DNA of 39,018 nucleotides from an uncultured Paenibacillaceae bacterium (GCA_937874515.1 CALNBV010000116.1:1-39018); one strand, 5' to 3'. Numbered from the stretch's first letter, positions 1 to 8,516 are shown. The notes: generated by a model from the letters alone, not told the origin. Numbers and translations: made by a program.

Positions 1-2
1 CT

Positions 3-59
3 CCGATTATCTGTATTCGTATTGAAGATGGCCGGATTGCTGATGCCTGGGAAGCCTAA
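3..59 (+). CDS. C-terminal end of a protein cut by the window edge
   Basis: An open frame enters from the left edge and ends at TAA 57-59; its last 18 residues end in ADAWEA. The next gene's Shine-Dalgarno follows the stop within 10 bases, so the two are probably co-transcribed. Too little is left to name it, and chance openness over 19 codons cannot be excluded. Confidence 0.4.
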   Translation, partial: PIICIRIEDGRIADAWEA

Positions 60-79
60 AATAAAAGGAGAAGATTTCA

Positions 80-502
80 ATGGAACTAAGGGAAGCTCGA
101 TTGGATATTATCAAGATTAAAGCCCAAATAGAAAGGCTTTTTGAAAAATTAGACGGTGAAACTCATAATATTCAGTGTGATTTCAATAACCTAGATGAAA
201 ATTTTATGAGGGATCAATATATCTGGATCTTATGTAAGCTGCAAGATGCTTACTTTAGAATGGATTATATTTCAAAGCCAGTAACAGACCAGGGCTTTAT
301 AAAGCATAATGATTCTGGAAGGTATGAGTTACCAAGTGGATATTATTTTACATCTGGAAATCAATGTGAGATTTTAGATGAAAAATATGGGGAACAAGAA
401 TGGCGTTATACTACCATTGAACATAATGGGGAAAATTATTACGCCACTGTATTAGGAAAGAACGTAAGTATTAATGGGAAAATGGTACGGGTTAGAAGAT
501 AA
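80..502 (+). CDS. DUF5348-like small protein
   Basis: 140 residues. The first half (about 1-65) is helical and charged. The second half (about 80-140) has the look of the DUF5348 family: a YELPSGYYFTSG segment, then an IEHNGENYY segment and a short VNGxxVRVRR-like ending, suggesting a small beta-rich domain. DUF5348 proteins are common on Firmicutes plasmids and mobile elements; their function is unknown. The ATG at 80 has AGGAG at 66-70 with good spacing. It is followed 23 bases later by the dUTPase gene, so they probably share a transcript. The family assignment is from memory of the pattern, not from a search. Confidence 0.7.
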   Translation: MELREARLDIIKIKAQIERLFEKLDGETHNIQCDFNNLDENFMRDQYIWILCKLQDAYFRMDYISKPVTDQGFIKHNDSGRYELPSGYYFTSGNQCEILDEKYGEQEWRYTTIEHNGENYYATVLGKNVSINGKMVRVRR

Positions 503-525
503 CAATAATTTGGAGGGTAAAACAA

Positions 526-1110
526 ATGAACCTACAAAAGCTATTTGAAATGCAAAAGGAGTTAGATGAACGAATCATCCAGGAACATGGGTTGGAAGGA
601 CAGGATTTGCTCCAGAATAAGATTCTTGCTTTGTTGGTAAAGTTGGGTGAGTGTGCTTCAGAGTGGAGAGGATTCGAATTTTGGAGTAAGAACCAGGAGC
701 CAAGGAAAGAGGTTTTTGTACCTATGGAACACCCTTTCAGGGGTATGTACATCAAAAACCAACTCCTTGAAGAATATGTAGATGCAGTCCACTTTTTCTT
801 ATCAATAGCTATACAAAAAGGATGGCAAGATGCGCTCTACTTACACGAGGAAGCCGTTTTAGACCTCGAAAGAGAAGGTTTTCAAGGTGGGTTAACCGGA
901 GCTTTGTTGGAAGTGAATTATCACCTTTTGAAATCGTACATGGAAAAAGGCAGAGACGAAAAAATCGAAAAAGTATTCGGGTATACAAAGCAAGAATTTC
1001 ATTTCCGGAATGCATGGTTTGTTTTTGTCGCCATCGGCTTAATCGGTTTTAAATTTACACCAGAGCAAATAGAGGATGCTTACTTCCAGGTTAAAGTACG
1101 GCTTACTTAA
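526..1110 (+). CDS. Dimeric (all-alpha) dUTP diphosphatase
   Basis: 194 residues, matching the all-alpha dimeric dUTPase family (dUTPase_2, MazG-like fold), which hydrolyses dUTP to dUMP and pyrophosphate and so limits uracil in DNA. The metal-binding signature is visible: E42 and E46 in KLGECASEWRGFEFW, then E83 and D86 in LLEEYVDAVHFFLSIA. The basic and aromatic positions of the family follow the second motif. Length fits phage and plasmid members. GGAGGG precedes the ATG at 526. Such enzymes are typical cargo of phages and large plasmids that protect their own replication. It sits in a run of short plus-strand genes with tight spacing. A shorter minus-strand frame over the same stretch is a shadow. 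Confidence 0.85.
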   Translation: MNLQKLFEMQKELDERIIQEHGLEGQDLLQNKILALLVKLGECASEWRGFEFWSKNQEPRKEVFVPMEHPFRGMYIKNQLLEEYVDAVHFFLSIAIQKGWQDALYLHEEAVLDLEREGFQGGLTGALLEVNYHLLKSYMEKGRDEKIEKVFGYTKQEFHFRNAWFVFVAIGLIGFKFTPEQIEDAYFQVKVRLT

Positions 1111-1130
1111 AGGGAGGAGTTATAAAGAAA

Positions 1131-1637
1131 ATGGTAAAGATTGATACTTCTAAATGGAATCCTCGTTTCCGTGCCTCTGAACTTCAAGTTCGTGTTTGTG
1201 AGTTATTAGGTCTTTGGTTTGATGGTAAAAGAGAAAATGCTGTTGCAATTCTTGAAGCTAATGGCCTTCCTTCAAACGCTGCTCCAGAAGGAATGAAACC
1301 TAAAGAAGCTATGGCTCTTTCTGACGAAGAACTTTTTAAAGCATTAGATCTTGAAGGAGCTAAAACTAAAAAAGCTACATTTGAAGCTAACGAACGTGAA
1401 TTCCAAGCATGGAAAGAACGTGAAAAAGAAATTGATAAGAAGATCGCTGAAAAGAAAGCCGAAAAAGAACGTATGTATGAAGAGAAACAACGTTTGAATT
1501 CTTTTCTGAAAAAACACGGTTATCACTGGACAAATGTCCATGGCTATTGGGAACTTCAAGACTTGTATGAAAATCACATATCTGTAAAAGAGGCTCTTCA
1601 AATAATCGAAAATAAAACAGGGGAGGTTTTTAAGTAA
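1131..1637 (+). CDS. Coiled-coil protein of unknown function
   Basis: 168 residues, not recognised. Residues 1-80 look globular. About 85-125 is a highly charged helix rich in E, K and R (REKEIDKKIAEKKAEKER region), very likely a coiled coil. A short C-terminal part has aromatic residues (HGYHWTNVHGYW). No signal peptide or membrane segment. GGAGGAG ends 11 bases before the ATG. Codon use is more regular than in its neighbours (GAA, GCT, CGT and CTT strongly preferred), which suggests a different recent history, perhaps phage. It overlaps the next gene by one base (TAATG), so translation is probably coupled. Confidence 0.75.
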   Translation: MVKIDTSKWNPRFRASELQVRVCELLGLWFDGKRENAVAILEANGLPSNAAPEGMKPKEAMALSDEELFKALDLEGAKTKKATFEANEREFQAWKEREKEIDKKIAEKKAEKERMYEEKQRLNSFLKKHGYHWTNVHGYWELQDLYENHISVKEALQIIENKTGEVFK

Positions 1638-1825
1638 TGACTGAAAAATACGATCCCACAGATGATTGGTCTTTGGAAGGTAGGAAGTGGATAGGATTAA
1701 ACGGTGGAGAATATCAATTCCGATTCGAAACTTACTTCACTGTTGTTGGGTCACGTTTAATGCGGGATGTTATCGCTGATACAGAAGAGGAAGCGTGGGA
1801 AAAACTTACTCCGCCAAAAAAATAA
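1637..1825 (+). CDS. Small unknown protein, coupled to the upstream gene
   Basis: 62 residues, not recognised. The ATG shares its A with the TAA of the upstream gene, and GGGGAGG lies just inside that gene, so translational coupling is likely. The sequence is acidic with several aromatic residues (DDWSLEGRKWIG; EYQFRFETYF) and ends in EEEAWEKLTPPKK, which resembles the small beta-alpha proteins that accompany plasmid genes. No membrane segment. Confidence 0.6.
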   Translation: MTEKYDPTDDWSLEGRKWIGLNGGEYQFRFETYFTVVGSRLMRDVIADTEEEAWEKLTPPKK

Positions 1826-1851
1826 AAAAGAACCTGATTGAGCAGGCTCTT
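1822..1851 (-). terminator. Rho-independent terminator reading leftward
   Basis: Read on the minus strand, AAGAGCCTG pairs with CAGGTTCTT (one mismatch, loop CTCAAT) and is followed by TTTTTTATTTTTT. This is a convincing terminator for minus-strand transcription. A TATAAT-like -10 lies to the right on the same strand near 1949-1954, so a short minus-strand transcript of roughly 110 nt may end here. No good reading frame was found in it. Confidence 0.6.
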
Positions 1852-2012
1852 CCCTTGCTACTTGCCAAGAAAATGTTTATTTTTCAATTCCAAAATGGAT
1901 TCAATTAAGGCAGGTCGCTTTCAAAACATCCGTAACGGATTCAATAAATTTATTATATCATAATGGCATTGTTTATGAAAATCGTTCAGTGATATTAAGA
2001 TTGAAGGAAAAC

Positions 2013-2237
2013 ATGACACGATATGTTGTATGTTCCAGTTACTTGGTAGCCTCGAAAATAAGAGGCGAATTGCCTGATGTCGTGTACGAATATATCGCAA
2101 ACGATTCTTCTATAAATTTTCATTTCGCTTTTACGAGAAAAATCGACAGAGCCTATCTTTTTGATGATTTTGAATTGGACAAAGCAAAAGAAATTGCTTG
2201 GCTTTTGAACATGAAGGTGAAGAAATTAGATGTGTAG
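2013..2237 (+). CDS. Small unknown protein
   Basis: 74 residues from the ATG at 2013, which has AAGGA four bases upstream (rather close). A GTG at 1989 would give 82 residues but lacks a ribosome binding site. The protein (MTRYVVCSSYLVASKIRG start) is mixed alpha/beta in appearance, has no membrane segment and was not recognised. It stands alone, about 160 bases after the previous gene and after a minus-strand terminator. Confidence 0.5.
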   Translation: MTRYVVCSSYLVASKIRGELPDVVYEYIANDSSINFHFAFTRKIDRAYLFDDFELDKAKEIAWLLNMKVKKLDV

Positions 2238-2245
2238 TTCGATTT

Positions 2246-2281
2246 AAAACCCATTCTATACAATGAAGAAAGGTTTTTTTT
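2246..2281 (+). terminator. Possible weak terminator
   Basis: AAAACC pairs with GGTTTT across a loop of about 20 bases, followed by a run of ten T. The stem is short, so this is a weak call, but it lies just behind the stop at 2237. Confidence 0.35.
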
Positions 2282-2308
2282 TTGGAAAACATGGCATGGG
2301 TCCTTTTT

Positions 2309-2388
2309 CCCTCCAGCCCATTACACTTAACCTTGAACGGGCTAATTAAAGGGAGACTTAAAATAACGGTATGAAGCGAGTTAGAATG
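2309..2388 (+). repeat. Imperfect ~75-bp repeat, left copy (contains dispersed motif copy 1)
   Basis: Begins with CCCTCCAGCCCATTA (2309-2323), continues CACTTAACC, and after about 30 bases has AAAATAACGGTATGAAGCGA. The right copy at 3032-3107 has the same order with substitutions. The two lie on either side of the YolD-like gene. The first 15 bases belong to a motif found at least eight times in this window. Confidence 0.6.
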
Positions 2389-2538
2389 AAAATAAAGTTA
2401 GTTAAATGAAAATATAGTCGGTTAAAAAATAAAGGTTTTTAAAAATAAAGATGTTTAAAAATGAAGAAATCCTTTATTATCAAGGCTTTTAAGTACACTT
2501 TTTTATCATGATTTTTTGTGCCATAGAAAAATTTTTTA

Positions 2539-2628
2539 AAAATGAAACAACTTTATTTTACTTCTCTGTATTTTATATAACGGTACAATGCGAGTTTGAT
2601 TGTCTAAAATGAAACAACTTTATTTTAC
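2539..2628 (+). repeat. Two exact 23-bp direct repeats at the yolD 3' end
   Basis: The 23 bases starting AAAATGAAACAACTTTATTT occur at 2539-2561 and again at 2606-2628, 67 bases apart. The second copy contains the last codons and stop of the YolD-like gene, so the first copy looks like a duplicated gene end. The whole 2238-2619 stretch is AT-rich and otherwise has no gene that I can support. Confidence 0.75.
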
Positions 2629-2943
2629 ATCCACAATATTTTCTAGTGGGATCGTAAGCAGCTTGTCCTCATTCTGAATTTTAAACGTATGTAGGATTGT
2701 ATTAACTTGAGTTATTACCCCGTGAAATGTATGAAATCGCTTGTCCTTATAATAAACAACGTCAATCGGCTCAAAATGCTCCAGGGAACGTTGAAAGATA
2801 CGGTTAATTTCCTCAAGTTTATCTTCGGTTAGTTCAGGTTTTGAAACGTCTTTTTCTTGGTTGGCTAATTCGTTTATCATTTGTTTATGTTCTGGAAGAA
2901 AGATTGAACACCATTTTTTGTTTCCCCTTTCCATCGGTTGCAT
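2620..2943 (-). CDS. YolD-like protein
   Basis: 107 residues matching the YolD-like family pattern: RGNKKW at the start, LPEHKQMI, then the PELTEDKLEEINRIF block and a beta-rich end (VVYYKDKRFHTFHGVITQV). In Bacillus and its phages, yolD-type genes usually sit beside a Y-family translesion polymerase (uvrX type) and are DNA-damage inducible; the precise role is unsettled. No polymerase gene is beside this copy, so it is an orphan here. The ATG has AAGGAGGG just upstream. An SOS-like box overlaps the expected -35 region (see 2962-2995). Confidence 0.8.
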   Translation of the reverse strand: MQPMERGNKKWCSIFLPEHKQMINELANQEKDVSKPELTEDKLEEINRIFQRSLEHFEPIDVVYYKDKRFHTFHGVITQVNTILHTFKIQNEDKLLTIPLENIVDVK

Positions 2944-2961
2944 TAAAATCCCTCCTTAGTG

Positions 2962-2995
2962 ATTATACAAATTATTTTATAAGAATATACGTTCG
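2962..2995 (-). promoter_or_regulatory. Promoter of the YolD-like gene with an SOS-like box
   Basis: On the minus strand a TATAAT -10 (2962-2967) lies 18 bases from the start codon. Upstream, CGAACGTATATTCT (2982-2995) matches the left half of the Bacillus LexA (DinR) box CGAAC-N4-GTTCG fully and its right half partly. It covers the -35 position, where a LexA repressor would block the promoter. The imperfect right half keeps this tentative. Confidence 0.45.
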
Positions 2996-3031
2996 TATTC
3001 AATAGGCTGGAAAAGGGTTGGATTCTATTAT

Positions 3032-3107
3032 CTCCTTCAGCTCCTTACACTTTACCTGGGAACAGGACAATCAGGTGAGAACACAAAATAAAGGTATGTG
3101 GCGAAAT
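3032..3107 (+). repeat. Imperfect ~75-bp repeat, right copy (dispersed motif copy 2)
   Basis: CTCCTTCAGCTCCTTA (3032-3047), then CACTTTACC, and AAAATAAAGGTATGTGGCGA further on, the same order as at 2309-2388. The rest of 3001-3389 is AT-rich without a gene I can support. 3117-3138 (AACAGTCTAAAATTTTATTT) has a near-identical inverted copy at 20768-20790. Confidence 0.55.
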
Positions 3108-3389
3108 GAATGGGTTAAGAACAGTCTAAAATTTTATTTGCACAATCAAAATTTTTAATTAAAATACCGTCCTTTAAGTATTCTAAGAATGAAATTGATA
3201 GGTTAAGAGGAATATTTATAGGAGAGTATTTTAAGTTCTTTAAGATGTTAGGATGATTAATTGTTTATTGGTTTGGGGGAGGATGGCATAGTTCTTTTGT
3301 ATTAATGATATAGCTCTACCTTTGATATGTACTAAATTTATTACCCTTGCTATTGTATAAAGTGGCCGGCATATTCATAGGCAAAATGA

Positions 3390-3509
3390 GAAGAATACAC
3401 ATTAACAGATTGTCGTGTAATTGTGATGGAAAATTTGACAACAAGGGGTAAAAAGAAACGAGCTGACTATCTTATGGAAATTTTTTTAATTAGACAAGTG
3501 AGCAGCTAG
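3390..3509 (+). pseudogene. Fragment resembling the N-terminus of a type I restriction HsdR subunit
   Basis: The frame opens after a TGA at 3387-3389 and closes at TAG 3507. Its middle reads like the HsdR N-terminal domain: a TDCRVIV segment (family form close to TDGRIIV), then RGKKKRADYL, which in HsdR leads into the nuclease core ending in IEAK. Here the match breaks off after DYL and the frame soon stops, with no nuclease core. It therefore looks like a scrap of an earlier type I system left just upstream of the present restriction-modification gene. The fragment is short and the match is from family memory. Confidence 0.45.
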
Positions 3510-3585
3510 GTTTGTTTGATAAAATTGTGTTAGAAATTAGCATTGAGACTTAATGTTTTGGCGTAGTTTGGAGGTATTTAAAAAT

Positions 3586-6500
3586 ATGGAAGAAACAGTT
3601 AGTTATCAAGTGGTAAGCCATTCATTCGATATGATTATCAATAATTTAGAACGAGAAGGCATGGTACAACGTGATCGTGGAACACTTTTTGAGTTATTAG
3701 TTACTTCTTATTTGAAAAAGGAACCTATGTATGCACGTTTATTTGATGAAGTATGGATGTTACATGATGTTCCTGAAGAGTATTGCATTCCTAAGAAGGA
3801 TACTGGTGTAGATTTAGTTGCACGTAAAAGGGAAACTGGAGAATTAATTGCTATTCAATGTAAGTATTACGCAAAGGAAACGACAATCCAGAAGTCACAT
3901 ATTGATTCTTTCTTAAACGAAGTGGGTAGGAGTTATTATGCTGAAGGAATTATTGTAACTTCAACGGATAAGTGGAGTAGTAATGCGAACGATGCATTAT
4001 TTAATCGTGACAAAAACATTGCTCGTATTGGGCTGTCACAATTGCGTGATAGCGAGATTGATTGGTCACAATTCTCCTTTGAGAAACCAGAGAAAATTAA
4101 ATTGAAATCACCTAAAAAACCACGAACTCATCAGATTCCAGCGATTGATGCAGTAATAAATGGATTTGATGCTGTTGATCGTGGAAAGTTGATTATGGCT
4201 CCCGGAACAGGAAAAACCTACACTTCTATGGTAATTGCTGAAAAGATGACAGAGAAGAAAGATGGACCTTTTAGGGTTTTGTATCTTGTTCCTAGTATTC
4301 AATTGCTTTCTCAATCATTAAGAGGTTGGACTGCTGATTCCAAGTTTCGTGAAGATATGGATACTTTTGCTGTGTGTTCCGATAGAAAAGTGACGAAACA
4401 GGCAAAAGGTGAAAATGAGTTTGAGGACATTGCAGCAGCGGACTTAGGTTATCCAGCGACGACAGATTATCATAAGTTATTGGAAAGTCAGAAGGATATT
4501 GACTCATCTGATAGACAAAGTAAATTCTTAGTTGTATTTTCAACGTACCAATCAATTGATGTAATCATTGATGCTCAGAAAAATGGTTTTTATGAGTTTG
4601 ATTTGGTTGTTTGTGATGAAGCTCACCGTACAACTGGTGCAACAGAAGCAGGAAAAGAAGCTAGTGCTTTTGTAAAAGTACATAGCGATAACAATATTAA
4701 GGCGAAGAAACGTTTGTATCAAACAGCTACACCTCGTATTTATGGGGAAGATACCAAGCAAAAAGCAGAGGAATTGTCTGTTGTTATTGCAGATATGAAT
4801 GATAAAAATATTTATGGTCAAGAATTTTACCGTATTGGTTTTGGAGAAGCAGTAAACAAAGGAATTCTAACGGACTATAAGGTAATGATTCTTGCTGTTG
4901 ATGAAGAAGCTATTGCTCGACGTTTTCAAATTATGTTGGCAAATAAACGTGATACAGAACTTGAATTTGATGATGTAACGAAAATTATCGGCTGTTGGAA
5001 TGGTTTGATTAAGCGTAGGAGTAATTCTAATGTGATTTCAGCTAATCCAATGAAACGTGCGATTGCTTTTGCTGGAACGATTCGTGAATCGAAATTGATT
5101 AAGGAAATGTTCACTGAAGTAGTGGATATGTATATTAATGAGTCTGGAGACCAAACAGAGCCAGTTCGGGTTGAAATAGACCATGCAGATGGTTCAATGA
5201 ATGCGTTGCAGAAGAATGAGAAGATTTCATGGTTGAAAGGCGATGTTCCACCAAACACATGTCGAATTCTTTCTAATGCACGATTCCTAACAGAAGGTGT
5301 AGACGTTCCTGATTTGGACGCTGTTATGTTCTTAAAACCTCGTAAATCACGGATTGATATTGCACAGGCAGTTGGGCGTGTTATGCGTAAAGCAGAAGGA
5401 AAAGATTATGGTTATGTAATTCTTCCTATTGGTATTCCAGCAGGAGTTGATGAAAATACGGTCTTAGATAAAAATGAAAAGTATCAAGTAGTATGGGACG
5501 TATTAAATGCGTTGCGTTCGTTAGATGAACGTTTTGATGCAACAATCAACAAATTGGAATTAAACAAGAAGAAACCTGAACAGTTACAAGTTATTGGTGT
5601 AGGATCAGCTCCAGATGAAAGTGAAGGTGGATTTAAAGTTGCAGAGCCAGTAACAGAACAGTTGACGCTAAATCTTGATGAAGATGAATTTTCGGACATT
5701 GAACGTGCGATTTATGGAAAAATTGTAAAAAAAGTCGGGAATGTACGCTATTGGGAAGATTGGTCGAAGGACGTTGCAGAAATTGCTCAGCAACACATGA
5801 TGCGTATTCGTGTGATGTTGGAAGAGACGAATAGTGAGGCATTTAAGGCATTCCAAATGTTTGTTTCAGGGCTTCGTCATAACATCAATGGGGCTATTTC
5901 AGACCTACAAGCAATTGAAATGTTGGCACAACATTTAATTACAAAACCTGTATTTGAAGCGTTGTTTGATTCATACAGCTTTGCGAATGATAACCCAGTC
6001 TCACGAGCTATGGATGAAGTATTAAAGGTTATGGATGAACAAGGCCTTGTGAAGGAACAGGAACGCTTAAAAGACTTTTATGAAAGTGTACGTGTGCGTG
6101 CTGAAGGAATCGATAATCTTAAAGCAAAACAGGACATTATCATTCAGTTGTACGATAAGTTCTTTAAAGTTGGGTTTAAAGAAACAACAGAACGATTGGG
6201 AATTGTGTTTACACCTGTTGAAGTAGTAGATTTTATTATAAATTCCGTTGATGATGTATTGAAAAAACACTTTGGCAAATCGATTAGTGATGAAGGGGTT
6301 CACGTCCTTGATCCCTTTACTGGTACTGGTACGTTTATTGTGCGATTACTACAAAGTGGATTGATTTCTAAGAGAGATTTATTGCGTAAGTACACACAAG
6401 AACTTCATGCAAACGAAATTGTGCTATTGAGCTATTACATTGCTGCAATCAATATTGAAGAAACCTTTCATTCTATTATGAAAGGTGATTATAAGCCGTT

Positions 6501-8325
6501 TAATGGTATTGTTTTGACGGATACTTTTGAAAGTACCGAAAAAGAGGATTCATTTGTGGATGAGTTGTTTGGTGAGAATAATGACCGTTTGGAACGTCAA
6601 CAAAAGGAACCAATTTTTGCGATAATTGGTAATCCACCATATTCAGCAGGACAATCAAGTGAAAATGATAATAATGCAAATAACGAGTATCCTTGTTTAG
6701 ATGATAGAATTTCTAGTACTTATGCAAAATATACGAATGCCAAAATGAAAAAAACTCTTTACGATAGCTTTATTCGAGCTTTTAGATGGTCTTCCGATAG
6801 AATTGGTGAAAAGGGTGTTATTGGATTTGTATCAAATGGCTCATTCATAGATAGCCAAGCCACAGATGGATTACGAAAATGTTGGTATGAAGAATTTAAT
6901 TATATTTATGTTTTTAACCTTAGGGGGGACGCTAGAACATCCGGAGAACAGCGAAGAAAAGAAGCTGGGAATGTTTTTGGAGAAGGCAGTAGATCATCAG
7001 TTGCTATCACAATCCTTGTAAAAGACGGGTCGCATAATCATAAAATATACTACCATGATATTGGAGATTATCTCGGTAAAGAACAAAAACTATCAGCCAT
7101 TGCTGATTTTAAATCAGTTGAAGGGATTAGTTGGGAAAAAATTATCCCTGATAATAATTACGATTGGTTAAACCAAAGAGATGAAAGTTATCAATCGTTT
7201 GTTCCGTTATATTCTGATTCTAATAATAAAATTTTTAATGAAATGATGATTGGAGTTACTACTAGTAGAGATTTTTGGGTTTACGGATTTTCAAAAGAAA
7301 AAACAATTGAAAATGCAGAACGTATGGTTCATAACTATAATTCAGAAATTGAACGACTGAAACAAATAGGTGAGCCTGGAAATGTTAATTTAATTAACAC
7401 AAATGGTTCATTTGTAAACTGGAGTAGAGCATTAAAGAAAAAATTCGAAAAATCTCAAGTTATAAGCGTTAATAAAAACAATGTTGTTTTAAGTCAATAT
7501 CGACCTTTCTGTAAAAAATGGCTGTATTATGAGAATGATATTATTGAAATGCCTGGTAGATACCATAACTTTAATACTAATCCAGATAATTTTAGATATA
7601 TTCAAACCCTTGGTCTGGGTTCAAAGAGGAACTTCTCTGTAATGATTGGGAAATACATTCCTAATTTTCACCTTATGGATACAGGGAAGGTATTTGTTAA
7701 TCAGATAAATAGTAGTGATTCATTGTTTGTTATTGATTCTTATAATAATGAATCAGAGTATTGTGCAGAATCTTTTGGAATGAGTCGTGAAGAGTTATTT
7801 TATTATATCTATGCAGTTCTTCATTCCTCCCAGTATAAGGAAATTTATAAAAATGATTTATCTAAACAAATTCCTAGAATTCCACAGTTGAAAAATAAAG
7901 GGAAGTACATTGAAATCGGTTGTAAATTAGCTGATTTACATTTAAATTACGAAATGGTAGAACCATATTCAGATGTTAAAATTGAAGGAAAAGAAAATCC
8001 TTCTTACAAAGTTACGAAGATGAAATATCCTAAGAAAGGTGTTTTAGATAAGATTGTATTTAATACTGATATTACTATCTCAAATATACCTAAAAAGGCG
8101 TATGAGTACGTTGTAAATGGTAAACCAGCAATCGATTGGGTTATAGACCAGTACCAAATAAAAACTGATAAAAACTCTGGAATCGTTGATGATCCTAACT
8201 TGTACTCTGATGATGAACGCTATATTTTTGATTTGCTGCTACGTATAATCAATGTTTCTGTTCAAACGGTGGATTTGGTTAACAGTTTGCCATCGTTAGA
8301 AATTGTTGATGTGAAATTTAAATAA
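3586..8325 (+). CDS. Type ISP restriction-modification enzyme (nuclease-helicase-methylase-specificity fusion)
   Basis: 1,579 residues in one chain, the size and order of LlaGI/LlaBIII-type enzymes. Domains in order: Mrr-like nuclease (about 25-150) with D76 and Q91-x-K93; superfamily 2 helicase/translocase with Walker A APGTGKT (205-211), DEAH (344-347), a TATPR motif and the GVDVPDLDAVMFL / QAVGRVMRKA motifs; helical coupler; N6-adenine methylase with TPVEVVDFI, DPFTGTGTF (from 909) and NPPY (1016-1019); then a target-recognition C-terminus. Such enzymes methylate one strand of an asymmetric site and cut after head-to-head translocation. The ATG at 3586 has GGAGG with 11-base spacing; an ATG at 3553 has no ribosome binding site. 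Composition shifts after about 6640: arginine codons go from mostly CGN to mostly AGA, as expected if the recognition domain was swapped. Confidence 0.93.
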   Translation: MEETVSYQVVSHSFDMIINNLEREGMVQRDRGTLFELLVTSYLKKEPMYARLFDEVWMLHDVPEEYCIPKKDTGVDLVARKRETGELIAIQCKYYAKETTIQKSHIDSFLNEVGRSYYAEGIIVTSTDKWSSNANDALFNRDKNIARIGLSQLRDSEIDWSQFSFEKPEKIKLKSPKKPRTHQIPAIDAVINGFDAVDRGKLIMAPGTGKTYTSMVIAEKMTEKKDGPFRVLYLVPSIQLLSQSLRGWTADSKFREDMDTFAVCSDRKVTKQAKGENEFEDIAAADLGYPATTDYHKLLESQKDIDSSDRQSKFLVVFSTYQSIDVIIDAQKNGFYEFDLVVCDEAHRTTGATEAGKEASAFVKVHSDNNIKAKKRLYQTATPRIYGEDTKQKAEELSVVIADMNDKNIYGQEFYRIGFGEAVNKGILTDYKVMILAVDEEAIARRFQIMLANKRDTELEFDDVTKIIGCWNGLIKRRSNSNVISANPMKRAIAFAGTIRESKLIKEMFTEVVDMYINESGDQTEPVRVEIDHADGSMNALQKNEKISWLKGDVPPNTCRILSNARFLTEGVDVPDLDAVMFLKPRKSRIDIAQAVGRVMRKAEGKDYGYVILPIGIPAGVDENTVLDKNEKYQVVWDVLNALRSLDERFDATINKLELNKKKPEQLQVIGVGSAPDESEGGFKVAEPVTEQLTLNLDEDEFSDIERAIYGKIVKKVGNVRYWEDWSKDVAEIAQQHMMRIRVMLEETNSEAFKAFQMFVSGLRHNINGAISDLQAIEMLAQHLITKPVFEALFDSYSFANDNPVSRAMDEVLKVMDEQGLVKEQERLKDFYESVRVRAEGIDNLKAKQDIIIQLYDKFFKVGFKETTERLGIVFTPVEVVDFIINSVDDVLKKHFGKSISDEGVHVLDPFTGTGTFIVRLLQSGLISKRDLLRKYTQELHANEIVLLSYYIAAINIEETFHSIMKGDYKPFNGIVLTDTFESTEKEDSFVDELFGENNDRLERQQKEPIFAIIGNPPYSAGQSSENDNNANNEYPCLDDRISSTYAKYTNAKMKKTLYDSFIRAFRWSSDRIGEKGVIGFVSNGSFIDSQATDGLRKCWYEEFNYIYVFNLRGDARTSGEQRRKEAGNVFGEGSRSSVAITILVKDGSHNHKIYYHDIGDYLGKEQKLSAIADFKSVEGISWEKIIPDNNYDWLNQRDESYQSFVPLYSDSNNKIFNEMMIGVTTSRDFWVYGFSKEKTIENAERMVHNYNSEIERLKQIGEPGNVNLINTNGSFVNWSRALKKKFEKSQVISVNKNNVVLSQYRPFCKKWLYYENDIIEMPGRYHNFNTNPDNFRYIQTLGLGSKRNFSVMIGKYIPNFHLMDTGKVFVNQINSSDSLFVIDSYNNESEYCAESFGMSREELFYYIYAVLHSSQYKEIYKNDLSKQIPRIPQLKNKGKYIEIGCKLADLHLNYEMVEPYSDVKIEGKENPSYKVTKMKYPKKGVLDKIVFNTDITISNIPKKAYEYVVNGKPAIDWVIDQYQIKTDKNSGIVDDPNLYSDDERYIFDLLLRIINVSVQTVDLVNSLPSLEIVDVKFK

Positions 8326-8466
8326 AGTCACGAGAACCCTAATATTGAGGTTTTATGTGAAAATGAAAATGTTCGTTTAATTGGTATTAAATTTTATTCG
8401 GATGATCGGGAGTTTAAACAAGAATTTAGAGAAGATTTCACCGAAAAATTATTAGGAAAAAAGTGA
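8326..8466 (+). pseudogene. In-frame coding-like tail after the stop of the type ISP gene
   Basis: Immediately after the TAA at 8323-8325 and in the same frame, 46 more codons stay open to TGA 8464 and read like real protein (NVRLIGIKFYSDDREFKQEF region, charged and amphipathic). Either the type ISP gene was longer and gained a nonsense codon, or this is the 3' end of another gene to which the enzyme gene was joined. Known type ISP enzymes are close to 1,580 residues, which favours the second view. No start codon or ribosome binding site serves it. Confidence 0.4.
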
Positions 8467-8477
8467 GTGATGTAATT

Positions 8478-8516
8478 AAAATAGCCTTATCCATAAAACT
8501 GGATAGGCTATTTTTT
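8478..8516. terminator. Bidirectional terminator between convergent genes
   Basis: AAAATAGCC-TTATCC pairs with GGATAGGCTATTTT (one bulged T, loop ATAAAACT), with T-rich flanks on both strands. It serves the type ISP transcript and the minus-strand gene at 8508-9104, whose TAG stop lies inside the stem. Confidence 0.85.

Noticed and set aside
492..755. Minus-strand reading frame over the dUTPase gene
   Set aside because: Shadow of a gene with clear catalytic motifs; no start signal.
3553..3585. Longer start of the type ISP gene
   Set aside because: The ribosome binding site GGAGG lies after this ATG and serves the one at 3586.
4926..5258. Minus-strand 110-codon frame inside the type ISP gene
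   Set aside because: Antisense to helicase motifs; no ribosome binding site.
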